64,000 bases of DNA from Melastoma dodecandrum (Eukaryota; Streptophyta; Magnoliopsida; Myrtales; Melastomataceae): contig JARUPY010000538.1 in the NCBI GenBank assembly GCA_029817715.1, forward strand, positions 7,254,001 to 7,318,000. The letters run 5' to 3'. The first letter of the stretch is position 1. Every line of letters begins with the position of its first letter. The notes beneath the pieces were generated by a model. It made no database searches. It was not told where the DNA came from and saw only the letters and a list, made by a program, of their open reading frames with translations. The translations under genes and the position numbers were made by a program. Shown here piece by piece: positions 22,980-34,343 of the stretch.

Positions 22980-23110
22980 GTCTTGTATTTTACAGAACCA
23001 TGTGGTTTCTGTTGAACAGAGCATAGAAGCTTCTGTTATAGAAAAAGCTATTCATAGAGCACAAAGCTTCTATAATGTACAGAGCATGATGCTTCTGTAT
23101 TTTTAGCCCG
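22980..23110 (-). repeat. Reiterated AGAAGCTTCT-type motifs between ORF3 and the 3' LTR
   Basis: The non-coding stretch repeats 'cagagca...gaagcttctgt' motifs (for example at about 23026, 23060 and 23090), and the same kind of motif recurs at 11130-11230 in A2. The core AGAAGCTTCT is a perfect palindrome. Function is unknown. Confidence 0.5.
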
Positions 23111-23529
23111 ACAAAAATGATGAGTTTTCACTTTTGTACTCCCAGCAAAGGTGACTGTACAAGATCACTATTCGCCTTCCTAGCATAAGGATGAATATGA
23201 GCTTTGATACCCATAGCCTTCTACGACCCATTTAGTTATTGAAAATCAAAGATTTTTCAATAACCATCATACAGAGCGAACTACAAGTACATAAAGTACT
23301 TAGTTCTATGTACTCCCCCTCAACATAATTTATCCCCCTTTTTGTCAAATCAAAAAGAAATAAGGAGGACAGAACGTTATAACGGAGAAGCATAAGCTGC
23401 AGATCAATTAGTCAAACTGAAATGCGAAAGGTGTGTCCATAAACGACACTTATTACATCAAACCATGAGGCCATGAAAAGCATTTTGTGGCCAAAGGTAC
23501 TGATAAAGCATAGCAGCAAAACAAGTTCC

Positions 23530-25288
23530 TCATGCGTCATCCACTAAAGGTGCATCAGCAAGATTTTCGCGCAGAAGCTTGTTCTGGCGTTCCACTGTGC
23601 GGGTCAGGTCCAGCACCATACGCTGGAGCACGCGAATATCCTCCCCATTCTCCACAGCTTGCTGCTTAAGATCTTTGAGGAGTAAGTGGAGATCTGAGGG
23701 AAGAAAAGCATCCTCAGATAGTCCAGCTACTTTCTGTGCAACAGAGGCTGAAGCTGTAGAAGGTGTGGCAGTAGCAGCCTTCTTCACAGCTCTGGGGGCT
23801 GGAGGTTTCTCCTCAACAGCAGGGGATGATTCCGCGGACTTCCCTTTGAGAGTCCAAGTCGAACCCGACTTCACATAGTGCATGCTGGTGATGATTTGGT
23901 TCCCGAAGGTTCCAACCTTCCACTTCTCTTGCATAGCAGATGCATTAGAAGAAATTCCAGCAAGTTTCAAGAGGCCGGCGATTACCTGGCCGTAGGGGAG
24001 AGCTTTCCCGGTGGTGTTACAGCACCTTTTCATGTGCTGAAAGACTAGAAGTCCAAGGTTGAAGGGGATCCCTTTCAGAATGTGCGCCATGACCAACGCA
24101 TCATTTGGAGTAATGGTGTCAATGCTCTCACTACGCGGTAGAAGGCAAAATAGCACCAGCACGATGGAGGATTCTGCATTTGAGATCCAGCCGCGTGGAC
24201 TCAAGATACCTCGGCACTTGTGCCTTCTTTCCAAGGATGATGCTGTAAGAAGCAGTCCGGCCAAGCTCAGATAGTGGATCGTGCTCCTCACATCCAAACA
24301 TCTTGTTCACATCATGAGCGGAGAAGACAAGAGTGGTCCCGTCGACAACCGTCTTGATGAACTTAACAAGTGGACCATCCTCATGAAACGTGATGTTGGC
24401 GTAGAATTCTCTCAATTTCACTACGGGCAACTCAGCATACGTTTCGCAGAAGGATTTCAATCCAAGTTTCTCAAATAGAGGGGCTATGTCAAGATCATTA
24501 GCCGCAAACCAATTGAAGTCAATTCGCTTGAAGGTAGCTATCTGTCTACCCATAGCATCACAACTAGGCAGCCTAGTGTCAGCAAGAACATCATCAATCT
24601 CCTTTTGTGAGACAAGAGATGTTACCGAAGGAGTGAAGCCTTTGATGACCTCGATGGTGGTATCATCCGTGGGAGAGACCTTTGTCGGTGACTTAGGTTT
24701 CTTCACGTCGATCTTTGTTAAGGATGAGCTCACAGTCTCAGGAATTTTCCTTTTCAGCCGAGTGCGAGAAGCAATAGCTCCAGGCTTCATAGCGTCATGG
24801 AGAAGTTTGGCCTTTGGAGAGGTCGTCTGTATAAGAGACGCCTGGGATGCAGAGGCTTTGCCCTTCTGCTTGCGATCCGGCATGGAGAACACTTGAGAGA
24901 TGGGCTCAACCTCAAGAACCTCATTATCAGCATCATCGTCAGTCTCGTCATTATCAAAAGGTTGCTTTTCCTTGGCAGAAACAGCATCCTCGACATCAAC
25001 ATCGTTGGGCGAATCCTCGTCTCCAACAGCAGAGGTTTCCTCAACAGAGGGCTGGGCGACAAGAGGTTCCTCTGTTGCAGTTGGTGGAATTGCAATAGTG
25101 TCTTCCAAATCCTCTTAGAGCTGGACTTTAAGAAGCCCTAGATCCTCGGAGATGGTGTCCTCATCGGCTGAGTGCTCAGCAACGATGGCAGCAGGTGTTT
25201 CCTTCAGGGGAGATGGAGGTTTCTCCGATGAAGAGGGTGTGGTGGCAGCAAGAGACTTTTTCCGGAGGAATTTCGTCTTGGGTGCCAT
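23530..25288 (-). pseudogene. ORF3, extra coding region downstream of pol in element A
   Basis: The ORF starts at 25288 (MAPKTKFLRKK), about 600 bp after the pol stop. It reads through an in-frame TAA at 25115-25117, continues open to about 24150, then needs a frameshift near 24145-24170 to reach the frame that ends at 23530, about 580 codons in all. Regions in order: a Lys/Ser/Pro-rich basic N-terminus; an acidic segment (many D and E, about 24900-25080); a central folded region with LREFYANI at about 24425, which resembles the 'putative plant transposon protein' family found next to plant retroelements; a FQHM block near 24030; an Ala/Pro-rich linker; and a heptad-rich coiled coil at 23535-23690. 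I see no signal peptide or clear membrane span. The position matches the env-like ORF of some Sireviruses, but an envelope role is not supported. Confidence 0.65.
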
Positions 25289-25891
25289 CGGTTGTAGAGA
25301 GAATCAGAGAGTGAATGTTAGGGTTTCGTGTTTTCTTCGATGAATACGAAACAAAAACCTCTGATTGAGTTTAAGTATGCGAGGCTTCTTAGAGAAATTA
25401 GGGAAAAAAAATTATTTCCTAAAATTCAATATATTGGAAAGAAAATATTTTCTGAAAGATTTCTTTAGGTTGGAAATCTTGTTCCACCTAAAATTTTCAG
25501 AAACAATATCTTTTTGGAGATTTTCACACGTAATTGGTTTTAATCTCCAAGATTTTGTTCATAGTAACTGCAGAAGGTTCGCAATTTTGGTGACTTCTGC
25601 TTTACAGATGGACGCCTTCTGTAGATGCTTTCATTTCTAGAAAGCTAATTTTTTGCTCGAATCATTTTGTAGATATATTTTTACAATATATCTTCTGCTT
25701 TAAACTTCCAATGATATTTTTGGAAATTTTTAATTCGAGTTGTGTTTATTAAGGTATACTCTTGCTATACCTTCTGCAGCGTAGAAGGAAGTACCTTCTA
25801 TAGTGTAGCATACTAAGTATTCTACCTTCTGTTGTAAGTTTCTATATTATATAAAGTACTTACATGACTTTTCATTGTCTTTTGTAAGACG

Positions 25892-28036
25892 TTATAGGGG
25901 ATGGCAGATTCCCAATTCACTTCTGAAAAAGAAAAACTTTTCTTTATCCAGAGGCTTGGTGAAAATGTCAGCCAATTGATGGTCTGTGTTAATGTATTCT
26001 ATACTAACAGAACCCTGTTGTACATTGTCCCTCAGAAAATGATGTCTGAGTTCAATGTGCTTCGATCTAGAGTGATATACTGGATTCTTAGCTAGGCTTA
26101 TCGCACTAGTATTATCACAGTTGATCGGAATTTTTGTAAATGAGTGACCGTAGACCTCAAGTTGTTGTTTCATCCATAGAAGTTGAGCACAACAGCTTGC
26201 GGCTGCTATGTACTTGGCTTCTGCAGTGGAGAGGGCAACAGAAGTCTGCTTCTTAGAGAACCATGAAATTAACATGTTTCCCATAAGCTGACATGTACCA
26301 CTTGTACTTTTTCTGTCAACCTTACATCCTGCAAAGTCTGCATCGGAATATCCAATAAGATCAAAGTTTGATCCATTCGGATACCAAATGCCTAGGTTCA
26401 CAGAACCCTGTAAATATCTAAAGATTCTCTTGACTGCTGTCATGTGAGACTCTTTAGGTGCTGATTGAAATCTAGCACAGAGACATACACTGAAGAGTAT
26501 GTCTGGTCTAGAAGCTGTAAGATATAAAAGGGAACCAATCATGCTTCTGTAGAGCTTACTATCCACTTCTTTACCATTTTCATCCTTGTCTATTTGGGTA
26601 TTTGTTTCCATTGGAGTAGACAAAGGTTTTGTGCCTTCTAGGCCAAATTTCTTTAGGAGCTGCTTTGTGTACTTTTCTTGATGCAAGAATGTACCTTCTG
26701 CAGTCTGCTGAATTTGTAAGCCAAGGAAGAACGTGAGTTCTCCCATCATACTGATCTCGAACTCCCTTGTCATGAGTTTGGAGAATTCGTTACAGAGCAT
26801 TTCATCAGTTGATCCGAAGATAATGTCATCGACATAAATCTGAACAACAATGAGATGATTGCTTCTGTGTTTAAGAAAGAGAATGGTATCTACTCTTCCT
26901 CTTTTGTAGCCCTTTTCAACAAGAAAGGAGCTAAGCCTTTCATACCATGCTCTAGGAGCCTGTTTAAGGCCATATAGAGCTTTGGAAAGTTTATAGACGT
27001 AGTTTCTGTATTGCAGATCCTCGAAACCAGGAGGTTGACTTACGTATACCTCTTCTTTAATTTCTCCATTGAGGAATGCACTTTTTACATCCATTTGATA
27101 CAACTTAAAATTGTTGTAGCAAGCATAGGCTAATAAGAGTCTTATTGCCTCTAGACGTGCTACAGGAGCAAACGTCTCATCAAAGTCTATACCCTCTTCT
27201 TGAGAGTACCCTTTAGCAACGAGTCGAGCCTTGTTCCTCACAACAATTCCGGACTCATTTAGTTTGTTTCTGAAAACCCATTTAGTTCCAATGATGGAAC
27301 GGTTTTCAGGTTTAGGAACAAGTGTCCACACTTTGCTCCTTTCAAATTGATTAAGCTCCTCTTGCATAGCAAGTGTCCAATCTGGATCATTGAGAGCTTC
27401 ATCAATATTCTCTGGCTCTTTCTGTGATATAAAAGCAGAGTGTTCATAGAAGTCATTTACAGAACGTCTTGTCTGTATGCCTCTGTTGATATCTCCTATG
27501 ACTTGGTCTATAGGATGTCGTTTCTGATATAAAGCAGGTGCCCTAAAATCATTTTGATTATTCTGAGAAGTTTCTTCAGAATTATCATTTGTTTGTTCAG
27601 GATCTTTTTGAGAATCATGAACAGAGGGTTCACCCTTCTCTTTTGCAGAGGGTGTAGATTCTACAGCATCTTCTGTAGGTTCTAGTGATATTACATCTTT
27701 TGTATTATCAAGTTGAGGTAAGTCATTAATCTTAACATTAATAGACTCCTCTATAGTAGATGTCCTTTTGTTTATGACTCTATAAGCTTTGCTAGACAGA
27801 GAGTATCCTAGAAAGATTCCCTCATCAGTCTTAGCTTCGAATTTTCCTAAACTATCCTTAGAAGGTCTCAAGATAAAACAAGGACTTCTAAAGGCATGAA
27901 AATAGGAAATATTCGGTTTCCTCCCCCTGTATAGTTGATAGGGAGTTTTCTTTAGTATGGGTCTAAGTAGAACCCTATTAGAGATGTAGCAGGCTGTATT
28001 AACAGCTTCTGTCCAGTGATTTTGTGGAGCATTGCT
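25892..28036 (-). pseudogene. Reverse transcriptase/RNase H region of element A
   Basis: The frame is open from 28036, just after an in-frame TAG at 28037-28039, to the stop at 25892; the first methionine in it is at 27871. Motifs seen in order: integrase tail ([24 protein letters not shown]); RT start ([25 protein letters not shown]); [28 protein letters not shown]; catalytic [10 protein letters not shown]; RNase H ([30 protein letters not shown]); and the tail [13 protein letters not shown]. The catalytic residues of RT and RNase H are all present. Only the upstream TAG cuts it off from gag. It copies element RNA into DNA in the virus-like particle. Confidence 0.85.
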
Positions 28037-29083
28037 CTAACATATCATGGTTCTAGCCATGTCTATAAGCGTCCGATTTTTCCTTTCTGTTACTCCATTC
28101 TGTTGAGGAGTATATGGTGCAGAAAAGTTGTGATCGATACCATGTTCGTCACAGAAGGTAGCGAAGTCATGGTTTTCAAACTCTGTACCATGATCCGTCC
28201 ATATAGCTTTTACAAAAGATCCAGTTTCATTCTGTAGTTTCTTAGCTAGCTTAATGAAGATTTCAAAAGCATCGCTTTTGCGAGTTAGAAATTTAACCCA
28301 CGTGTATCTAGAGTAGTCATCTACTACAACTAGACAATATCTCCTACCACCAATACTTTGAACTCTGGTAGGACCAAATATATCCATATGTAGAAGTTGA
28401 AGTGGCTGTGTAGTAGAAACTTCATTCTTAGATTTAAATGAAGATTTGGTTTGTTTTCCAAGTGAACATCCTTTGCAGAAGCTGTCTTGCTCGAATCTGA
28501 TGTTGGGTAAACCTTTTACCAACTCTTTTCTCACAAGCTTGGATAACAATTTAAAGTTGGAATGTCCCAACCTTCTATGCCACAGATGGCTCTCATCTTT
28601 GACGGACAGAAGGTAGTTTTCTGTAGTACAGAAGCTCTCCTGTGTCAAGGTATAGATGTTCCTTTTCTGATTTCCAATGAAGCGAACTTCATTATCTAGG
28701 ATACCAGAACACTTGTCTTGATCAAAAGTTATTTTATAACCTTTGTCACAAAGCTGGTTAATGCTCAGCAAATTATGCTTGAGTTCTGTGGCCAACAGAA
28801 CCTCATCTATGACCACGGAGTCAGGACTTCCAATGGTACCTTTACCAATGACAGAGCCTTTGCTATTGTCACCAAATTTCACAGACCCTCCATTATGTAG
28901 AGTCAGTTGTGAAAATTTTGATGGATCTCCGGTCATATGCCTGGAGCATCCGCTATCCAGATACCATTCACTTTCAACAGCTTTTGTTTGAAAGCAGGTA
29001 TGCATTTCATTTTGAGTTTCTGTGTGAGCGGTGAGGCACATTAGTGTTGCTTCATCCTCAACATCAGAATCATTAAGATCTGC
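28037..29083 (-). pseudogene. Protease and integrase region of element A
   Basis: This is the same frame as gag and RT, bounded by a TGA at 29084-29086 and a TAG at 28037-28039. It holds WYLDSGCSRHMTG (retropepsin, DSG active site) near residue 29 from the methionine at 29041. The integrase follows: WHRRLGHSNF and FCKGCSLGK (HHCC zinc region), LLHMDIFGPT (first aspartate), WTDHGTEFEN (second aspartate) and NGVTERKNR (glutamate). The D,D(35)E set is complete. The TAG replaces a glutamate codon still present in A2 (ICESN). Confidence 0.85.
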
Positions 29084-30019
29084 TCAAGCAGCAACTGCTT
29101 TCCTGGACTTAGACTGTGTAGAAGGTTTTTCCTTCTCTTTAAGTAAAGGACATTCTGTCTTATAGTGTCCTTTCTTTTTACATTCAAAGCAAGTGACCAA
29201 CTTTGGATCAAATTGCTTTTCACGATTTTGGCTTCTCTTATTGAAGCGTTTCTTGGTAGCGAACCGCAGAAGGCGTTTAGCTATCTTTGCAAGTTCATCA
29301 TCTGAGTCACCTTCTGCTTCATCATCAAAACCTTCTATGGGTTCTTCCGATGCTCTGAAAGCTATTGCTCTCTTTGTATCAGACTGAGAGAATCTTTCCA
29401 TCTCATATGATATTAAGGAGCTCATTAATTGATCTAGTCGAAAGGTAGAAAGATCTTTAGCTTCCTCTATAGTTGTTTTCTTAGCTTCCAATGATTTGGG
29501 TAGAGTTTGCAGAACCTTTCGAACTATCTCAGAATTTGTATAAATTTTGCCTAAATGTGTTAAGGCATCAACTAGGAGATTGAGTCTCTGGAACATTTGT
29601 TCTACAGATTCATCAGCCTTCATAGTAAACTTTTCATATTGATGAATTAGAAAATTCATCTTAGTTTTTCTAATTTGGTATGTCCCAACATACATGGTGA
29701 CAAGCTTATCCCAGATTTCCTTGCCAGTGCAAGTAGAAACTTTCACAAATTCACTTTCAGACATAGCACTAAACATTAGATACTTTGCCGTCTTAGTGAG
29801 TCGTTTGATCTTGAGGTATTCCCGTGTAGGACGACCATCTCGATCATTTTGTTGGTTCTCTGGTATAGAAGGTGGACCATCTTCTATATAGGACCATAAG
29901 TCGTCGTCAATAGCATCGACGAATGCACTCATTCGAATTTTCCAATAGGCAAAATTCTTACCATCAAATATGGGAGGATTCCCAACATGTGGTTTTGGTA
30001 TATGATAGTTATCAGCCAT
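29084..30019 (-). CDS. Gag of element A (311 codons before a TGA)
   Basis: This ORF begins with ATG at 30019 and encodes the structural protein of the virus-like particle. The N-terminal block (NPPIFDGKNFAYWKIRM) and the segments EIWDKLVTMYVGT and VRKVLQTLPKSLEAK are of the UBN2/Sirevirus gag type. A complete zinc knuckle (CFECKKKGHYKTEC) is at residues 277-290. In A2 the codon at the stop position is TGG, so the TGA at 29084-29086 is probably a recent nonsense mutation that shortens what was a single gag-pol frame. Alternatively it could be a read-through stop, which copia elements of this type do not normally use. Confidence 0.8.
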   Translation of the reverse strand: MADNYHIPKPHVGNPPIFDGKNFAYWKIRMSAFVDAIDDDLWSYIEDGPPSIPENQQNDRDGRPTREYLKIKRLTKTAKYLMFSAMSESEFVKVSTCTGKEIWDKLVTMYVGTYQIRKTKMNFLIHQYEKFTMKADESVEQMFQRLNLLVDALTHLGKIYTNSEIVRKVLQTLPKSLEAKKTTIEEAKDLSTFRLDQLMSSLISYEMERFSQSDTKRAIAFRASEEPIEGFDDEAEGDSDDELAKIAKRLLRFATKKRFNKRSQNREKQFDPKLVTCFECKKKGHYKTECPLLKEKEKPSTQSKSRKAVAA

Positions 30020-30643
30020 TAGTTCAATTTGTATAGAATATCAGACTTCTATAGAATAGAACGTTGACGATTACTATGTAGAACCTGAACGAGCTACAAG
30101 CTTCTATTGGGTAGAAGTCAATTATCAAACCGACCGTAAAGCCTCTAATAATTAGAGCACGAGTGTCAATATGACGAATTTGAATTTTCTTTTTCGATAC
30201 CAGATGTCAAATTCTCACAGAGCTATAGGCTTCTGCAGAACAGAACCAAGAAGCGAATCGTAAAAGAGTATATAGATGGAAGAGTCTTTGTAAGATCACA
30301 ACAGAACAATTAGCTTCCGTTTGATCAGAACTCTTATATCAATTTTTGTATTTTAACAGAATGTAAACTTCTGTTGAACAATATAATTCTGATAGAGCGT
30401 AGGCTTCTACAGAATAGAGGCAGATAACTTTTCACAAAACTTAAGCCTTCTGTGGAAGTAAATCTGATTCCTTTGATAGTCAAGTTCTAGATAGCCAGAA
30501 CAAGAGTATCAAACTGAACAATCCAAACAGAAACAAATTTGATCTGTTTAGATGATAGTCGTAGAGTCAGAGGCTTCTGCAGCGTAGAGTGTGTAGTTGG
30601 CACGAGCTTCTATGGATTTACAACAAGCGGTTAAGCTACGGTT

Positions 30644-30662
30644 GGAACCTGCTCTGATACCA
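30644..30662 (-). promoter_or_regulatory. Primer-binding site of element A
   Basis: The minus strand reads TGGTATCAGAGCAGGTTCC, two bases after the 5' LTR. This is the long initiator-Met-tRNA match typical of Sirevirus-type copia elements. Confidence 0.9.
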
Positions 30663-30664
30663 AT

Positions 30665-32428
30665 TGTTACACTAAGAGGGGGGTGAATTAGTGTTAAAGT
30701 CCAATTAAGGATTTTTCACACTTTTTCGATTTACCCCGCAGCGGAAGGAAACTTTCAGTAACACAGAACCTTAGATAGGATTCTGTAAGATAGAACGTTT
30801 GATTGTGTACGCAATATCTTTGATGGACACAAGGATTTTTATAGTGGTTCGGCAAATTGCCTACTCCACTCTTCACCTAGAAACTTGGATGGTTTCCACT
30901 CAATTGTATCTCAATACAGATTACACAATCGATAGCAAATAGAGCTAACCAGAAAGTTCTGCACTGAAAAAGTCTGAGTGACAGAGCACAGACCAGAAGG
31001 TTCTGTACAGTAGAACTTGTTACACGGCAAAGACCAGAAGGTTTTGTACTGTAGAACTCTGAGTGAAAGAACACATACCAGAAGGTTTTGTATCGTAGAT
31101 GTCAATCCACTATAGACCAGAAGGTTCTATGTAGGAAATGACGAAGTAAGTACAGACCGTAAGGTTCTGCACTGAAATTGATTTACAGACCCGAAGGTTC
31201 TGCACTATAGTGGGTTGTACAGACCCGAAGGTACTGCACTACAGTAACTCAATGCACACGTTAGTGTGACTAACAAAGTAACTAATGCGCAATCCCCTCA
31301 AGGACAACGACTTCGTGGCGTACCCCACGCGAGCACGTAGCGAACCCTACGCAGGCAGACAGCGACCTCTGTCCAAGGATGGATTTTCTCTCCGGCGGCT
31401 CCACATGACCTGCACGATCTCCTCGAGATAGCGACTATGTGGCGTACCCCACACAAGCACGTAGCATACCCTACGCATGCACGCAGCAAACCCTGCCCAA
31501 GCACGCGGCAAACCCCACGCAAGCAGACGGCAGCCTCCGTCCTAGGTTCTTGCACACACAGAACACTACACCACAGAAGCTGGTTAGTCCCTCACCATCG
31601 GTGCTCCCGGGGTATCTGCCCTTCTCTCCGGCCCACCGAACGTTGGCCACACGGCACCCAGCCGCGCTTCCCACCAACGTCTCCTGCAGCTTCCAACCGA
31701 GTCCCTCGTGGCCCCCGAGTCACCCTCCCAGAAGACTTCACCAACGATGCAGCCTTCTGCAGGTAGCGTACCTCGTGCGTGACTAACAAAACTCGAATCT
31801 AAAACCTTACGCTCTCAGAATACAAGAAGGATTCATTCCTTGTTCTATATTTTTGAAAGCACGAACTAATGTCCTATTTATATACAAAGATAAAAATGCT
31901 AAGTGTAGAAGGTAATCTGACGAATCAACCTTCTGCATAACAAGGAAAGCAAAAGATTAGATTATAATACAATATTTAATTTACAAATACGTCACACTAG
32001 ACATATATTCTTTAGGTAAACGTATCAAATCAAATTAATAATAATTTGATGATTGTTTCCACGAATATTGCATTACAGAAGGTTCTGGTTAGTCAGAAGC
32101 CTTCTACAAATAGAAATAATCAAAGATTAACTTCCTTAATGAATAAAATCGATACCATTCTTTTCAAGACACTTAATTAAATGTATCTAGACAGATGATG
32201 TGGAAATATATTATTCTATTTTATTTCTTTGGCAATGAAATCGATCAGATAATTGTCCTGATTATATTGGATAATTCCCATGGAATATTTCCACTTAATT
32301 TCGTAATTAATTATTAATTACAAAAATATTTCTTTACAGGAGGTTCCCGTCAGGACTAGCTTCTGTCGTGCAGAGGGTTGACTTCTGCTTTGCAGAAGGT
32401 CATTGCTCATCATTAAAACACCTCAGCA
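30665..32428 (-). repeat. 5' LTR of element A (1,764 bp)
   Basis: It is the partner of 21012-22882. It starts TGTTACACTAAGAGG and ends ACACCTCAGCA (one change in the end), then GATGG. It lacks the 106 bp found at 22549-22655 of the other LTR; the deletion lies between two TGGA tetranucleotides. The tandem array and GC-rich minisatellite are retained. Confidence 0.93.
31874..31884 (-). promoter_or_regulatory. Candidate TATA box of element A 5' LTR
   Basis: The minus strand reads TATATAAATAG. The equivalent site in the 3' LTR is altered (about 22221-22231), so only this copy has the better match. The reiterated AGAAGGTTCT motifs lie mostly downstream of it in the direction of transcription. 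Confidence 0.45.
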
Positions 32429-32433
32429 GATGG

Positions 32434-33300
32434 TCAATGTGAGATCGTTGGCAGAAATGAGAAGATGATCGTTGTAGTAAAGATGACGGCTAATAACTTA
32501 TTTCCGCTAAACCCTAAACCCTGGGAACATCGTTCTTAAATGATGTATTAAAGAGTAAAGTTGTCGATGAAACTCAGTTATGGCATCTGTGATATGGGCA
32601 TTTGAATCACAAGGGGCTAACGTTGTTGAGAGAAAGGAATATGGTCATAGGTCTTACAAAATTCTAGCCGACAGCAACATGCATCTGTGAAGGATGTGTG
32701 TATGGGAAGCAACATCGTCTTCCTTTTCCCAATACCTCTTGGAGAGCTAAAACCCCTCTTGAGTTGGTGCATGCTGACATCTGTGGTCCAACCGAAACTC
32801 CAACGATCACTAACAAGAGATGCTTTCTCTTATTTGATGATGATTACGTTCGTATGATATGAGTATACTTTCTTGAAACGAAATCAAAGGCTTTCACTAC
32901 ATTTTTGAATTTCAAAGCCAATGAAGAGAAGCAAAGTGGATATAAAATAAAGTCTTTGAGGACAGATGGTGGAGGAGAATCCATTTACAAACCGTTTCTA
33001 GATTATTGCAACGACAACTTACTGTTAAGTACTCACCTCAGCTGAATAGCGTTGCTGAGAGGAAGAACAAGACTATTCTTGAGATGGCTCAAAGTTTGCT
33101 CAAAGGCCAGGGTCTTCCGAATTCATTGTGTCGAAGCTGTGAATACAACTGCTTACATTCTCAATAGATCACCGACGAAAGCTGTTCAGAACAGGACACC
33201 TTATGAAGCATGGCATAAGAGGAAACCCATGGTTGATCACTTGAAGGTATTTGCATGTGTAGAAATATGCTCTTTTGACGAAGAAGAAGGAGAAGTTTGA
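32434..33300 (+). pseudogene. Pre-integrase and integrase relic of element B
   Basis: Downstream of element A the frame continues with a short segment, a stop near 32536, then LWHLRYGHLN and CICEGCVYGKQHRLPFP (HHCC zinc-binding region, 32580-32720). It goes on through ELVHADICGPTET (first catalytic aspartate) and LRTDGGGE (second). The NSVAERKNK region, which should hold the catalytic glutamate, is near 33040-33070 but frame-shifted. The piece at 33052-33300 continues to YEAWHKRKPMVDHLKVF. Confidence 0.75.
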
Positions 33301-34330
33301 TGAGAAGAGTGAGAAGCTAATCTTTATTGGTTGTAGCGAGGAATCAAAAGGTTATTGGTTGTTTGACCCAAAGACTAACAATCTTGTGATTTCAAGAGAC
33401 GTTATTTTCAATGAGAATGCAACGTGAAAGTGGGAGAACGAGTCTTCTCATACTTCAGCCAACGTTTTCTTATCCAAAAGCACCAGCAATAGTGCATTCT
33501 TAAATCTCACTGATACAGCAGCAGCTAGTTCCTCAAGAGTAAATTCAGAGAATGAACATTATGACGATGATATGCAACCAAGGAGGTATCGCTCATTAGC
33601 TGAAGTTTATGAGCAAGCTAACTTTACACTTGCTACATTTGAGCCGCAGAATTTCGAAGAGGCCGCAAAAAAAGAAAAATGGAGAAATGCAATGAAAGAG
33701 ATGTTTAGTATTGAGAAGAATGATACTTGGTCCCTATATTGGCTTGAAATGGGTGTTCAAAACAAAGTTCAATGAGGATGGAAGTGTGTAGAAGCACAAA
33801 GCTCGTCTCGTAGCAAAGGGTTACTCACAACAGCCTAGAATTGATTTCACTAAGAAGTTCACTTATGTAGCAAGAGTTAATGAAGCAAAATTGATGCATA
33901 AGGATTGCCCAATCGCTCAAATACGCGAAGTACTGGAATGGCAAAAAGTGTTGATGATCGAAGAAGTACGTCAGGATATCTTTTCTTCCTTGGAACAAAA
34001 CCCATCTCTTGGAGTTCGGAAAAGCAAGCAAATGAAGCAATTTATGAAGCAGTATGGTTAAGAAGGTTATTGTTGGAGTTACAGTAGAAGGTTGCTCATC
34101 CAACAACAGTATTATGTGATAATCAGTCAGCCATTGCTATGACGAAGAACCCCGTGTTTCATGTAAGGTCAAAGCACATGGGATTACGCAACCACTTTAT
34201 CAAAGAAATGGTGTTGCAGAAGGAGCTAGTTATGGAGTTTATTCATACCTAGGACCAGCCCGTTGACGTTCTAACAAAGGTCGTGAATTTCAATAAGCTC
34301 GAGTTGTTCAAGAAGTTTCTGAATATTACA
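33301..34330 (+). pseudogene. RT/RNase H of element B with the catalytic core deleted
   Basis: The N-terminal RT part is visible ([16 protein letters not shown], then the APVAR-like position at about 33870). Within about 90 bp the sequence jumps to the RNase H end ([20 protein letters not shown], 33950-34015). It then runs on through [10 protein letters not shown] and an ADVLTK-like tail near 34265. The RT palm with YVDD, about 1.4 kb, is missing. Several stops follow. Confidence 0.75.
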
Positions 34331-34343
34331 AATGAAGAGGGGG
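34331..34343 (+). promoter_or_regulatory. Polypurine tract of element B
   Basis: AATGAAGAGGGGG lies immediately before the 3' LTR of B. Confidence 0.8.

Larger units (their letters stand above)
21012..32428 (-). mobile_element. Sirevirus-like copia element A, innermost and youngest
   Basis: The element is on the minus strand: 5' LTR 30665-32428, primer site, gag 30019-29084, protease/integrase, RT/RNase H to 25892, ORF3 25288-23530, polypurine tract, 3' LTR 21012-22882. The flanking duplication GATGG (21007-21011 and 32429-32433) marks insertion into the protease region of element B. The gag block (NPPIFDGKNF, EIWDKL), long LTRs, TGGTATCAGAGC primer site and the extra ORF after pol fit the Sirevirus lineage. 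Lesions are few: two nonsense codons in gag-pol, one stop and one frameshift in ORF3, and a 106-bp LTR deletion. Confidence 0.93.

Noticed and set aside
25115..25117. TAA in ORF3 as the true end of a small separate protein of 57 residues
   Set aside because: The frame stays open for more than 900 bp after it with continuous composition, so it is more simply a nonsense mutation. It cannot be excluded without other copies.
23530..25288. ORF3 as a retroviral envelope gene
   Set aside because: Only its position agrees with env. I see no signal peptide, glycoprotein cleavage site or clear membrane span. The central part looks like a plant transposon-associated protein.
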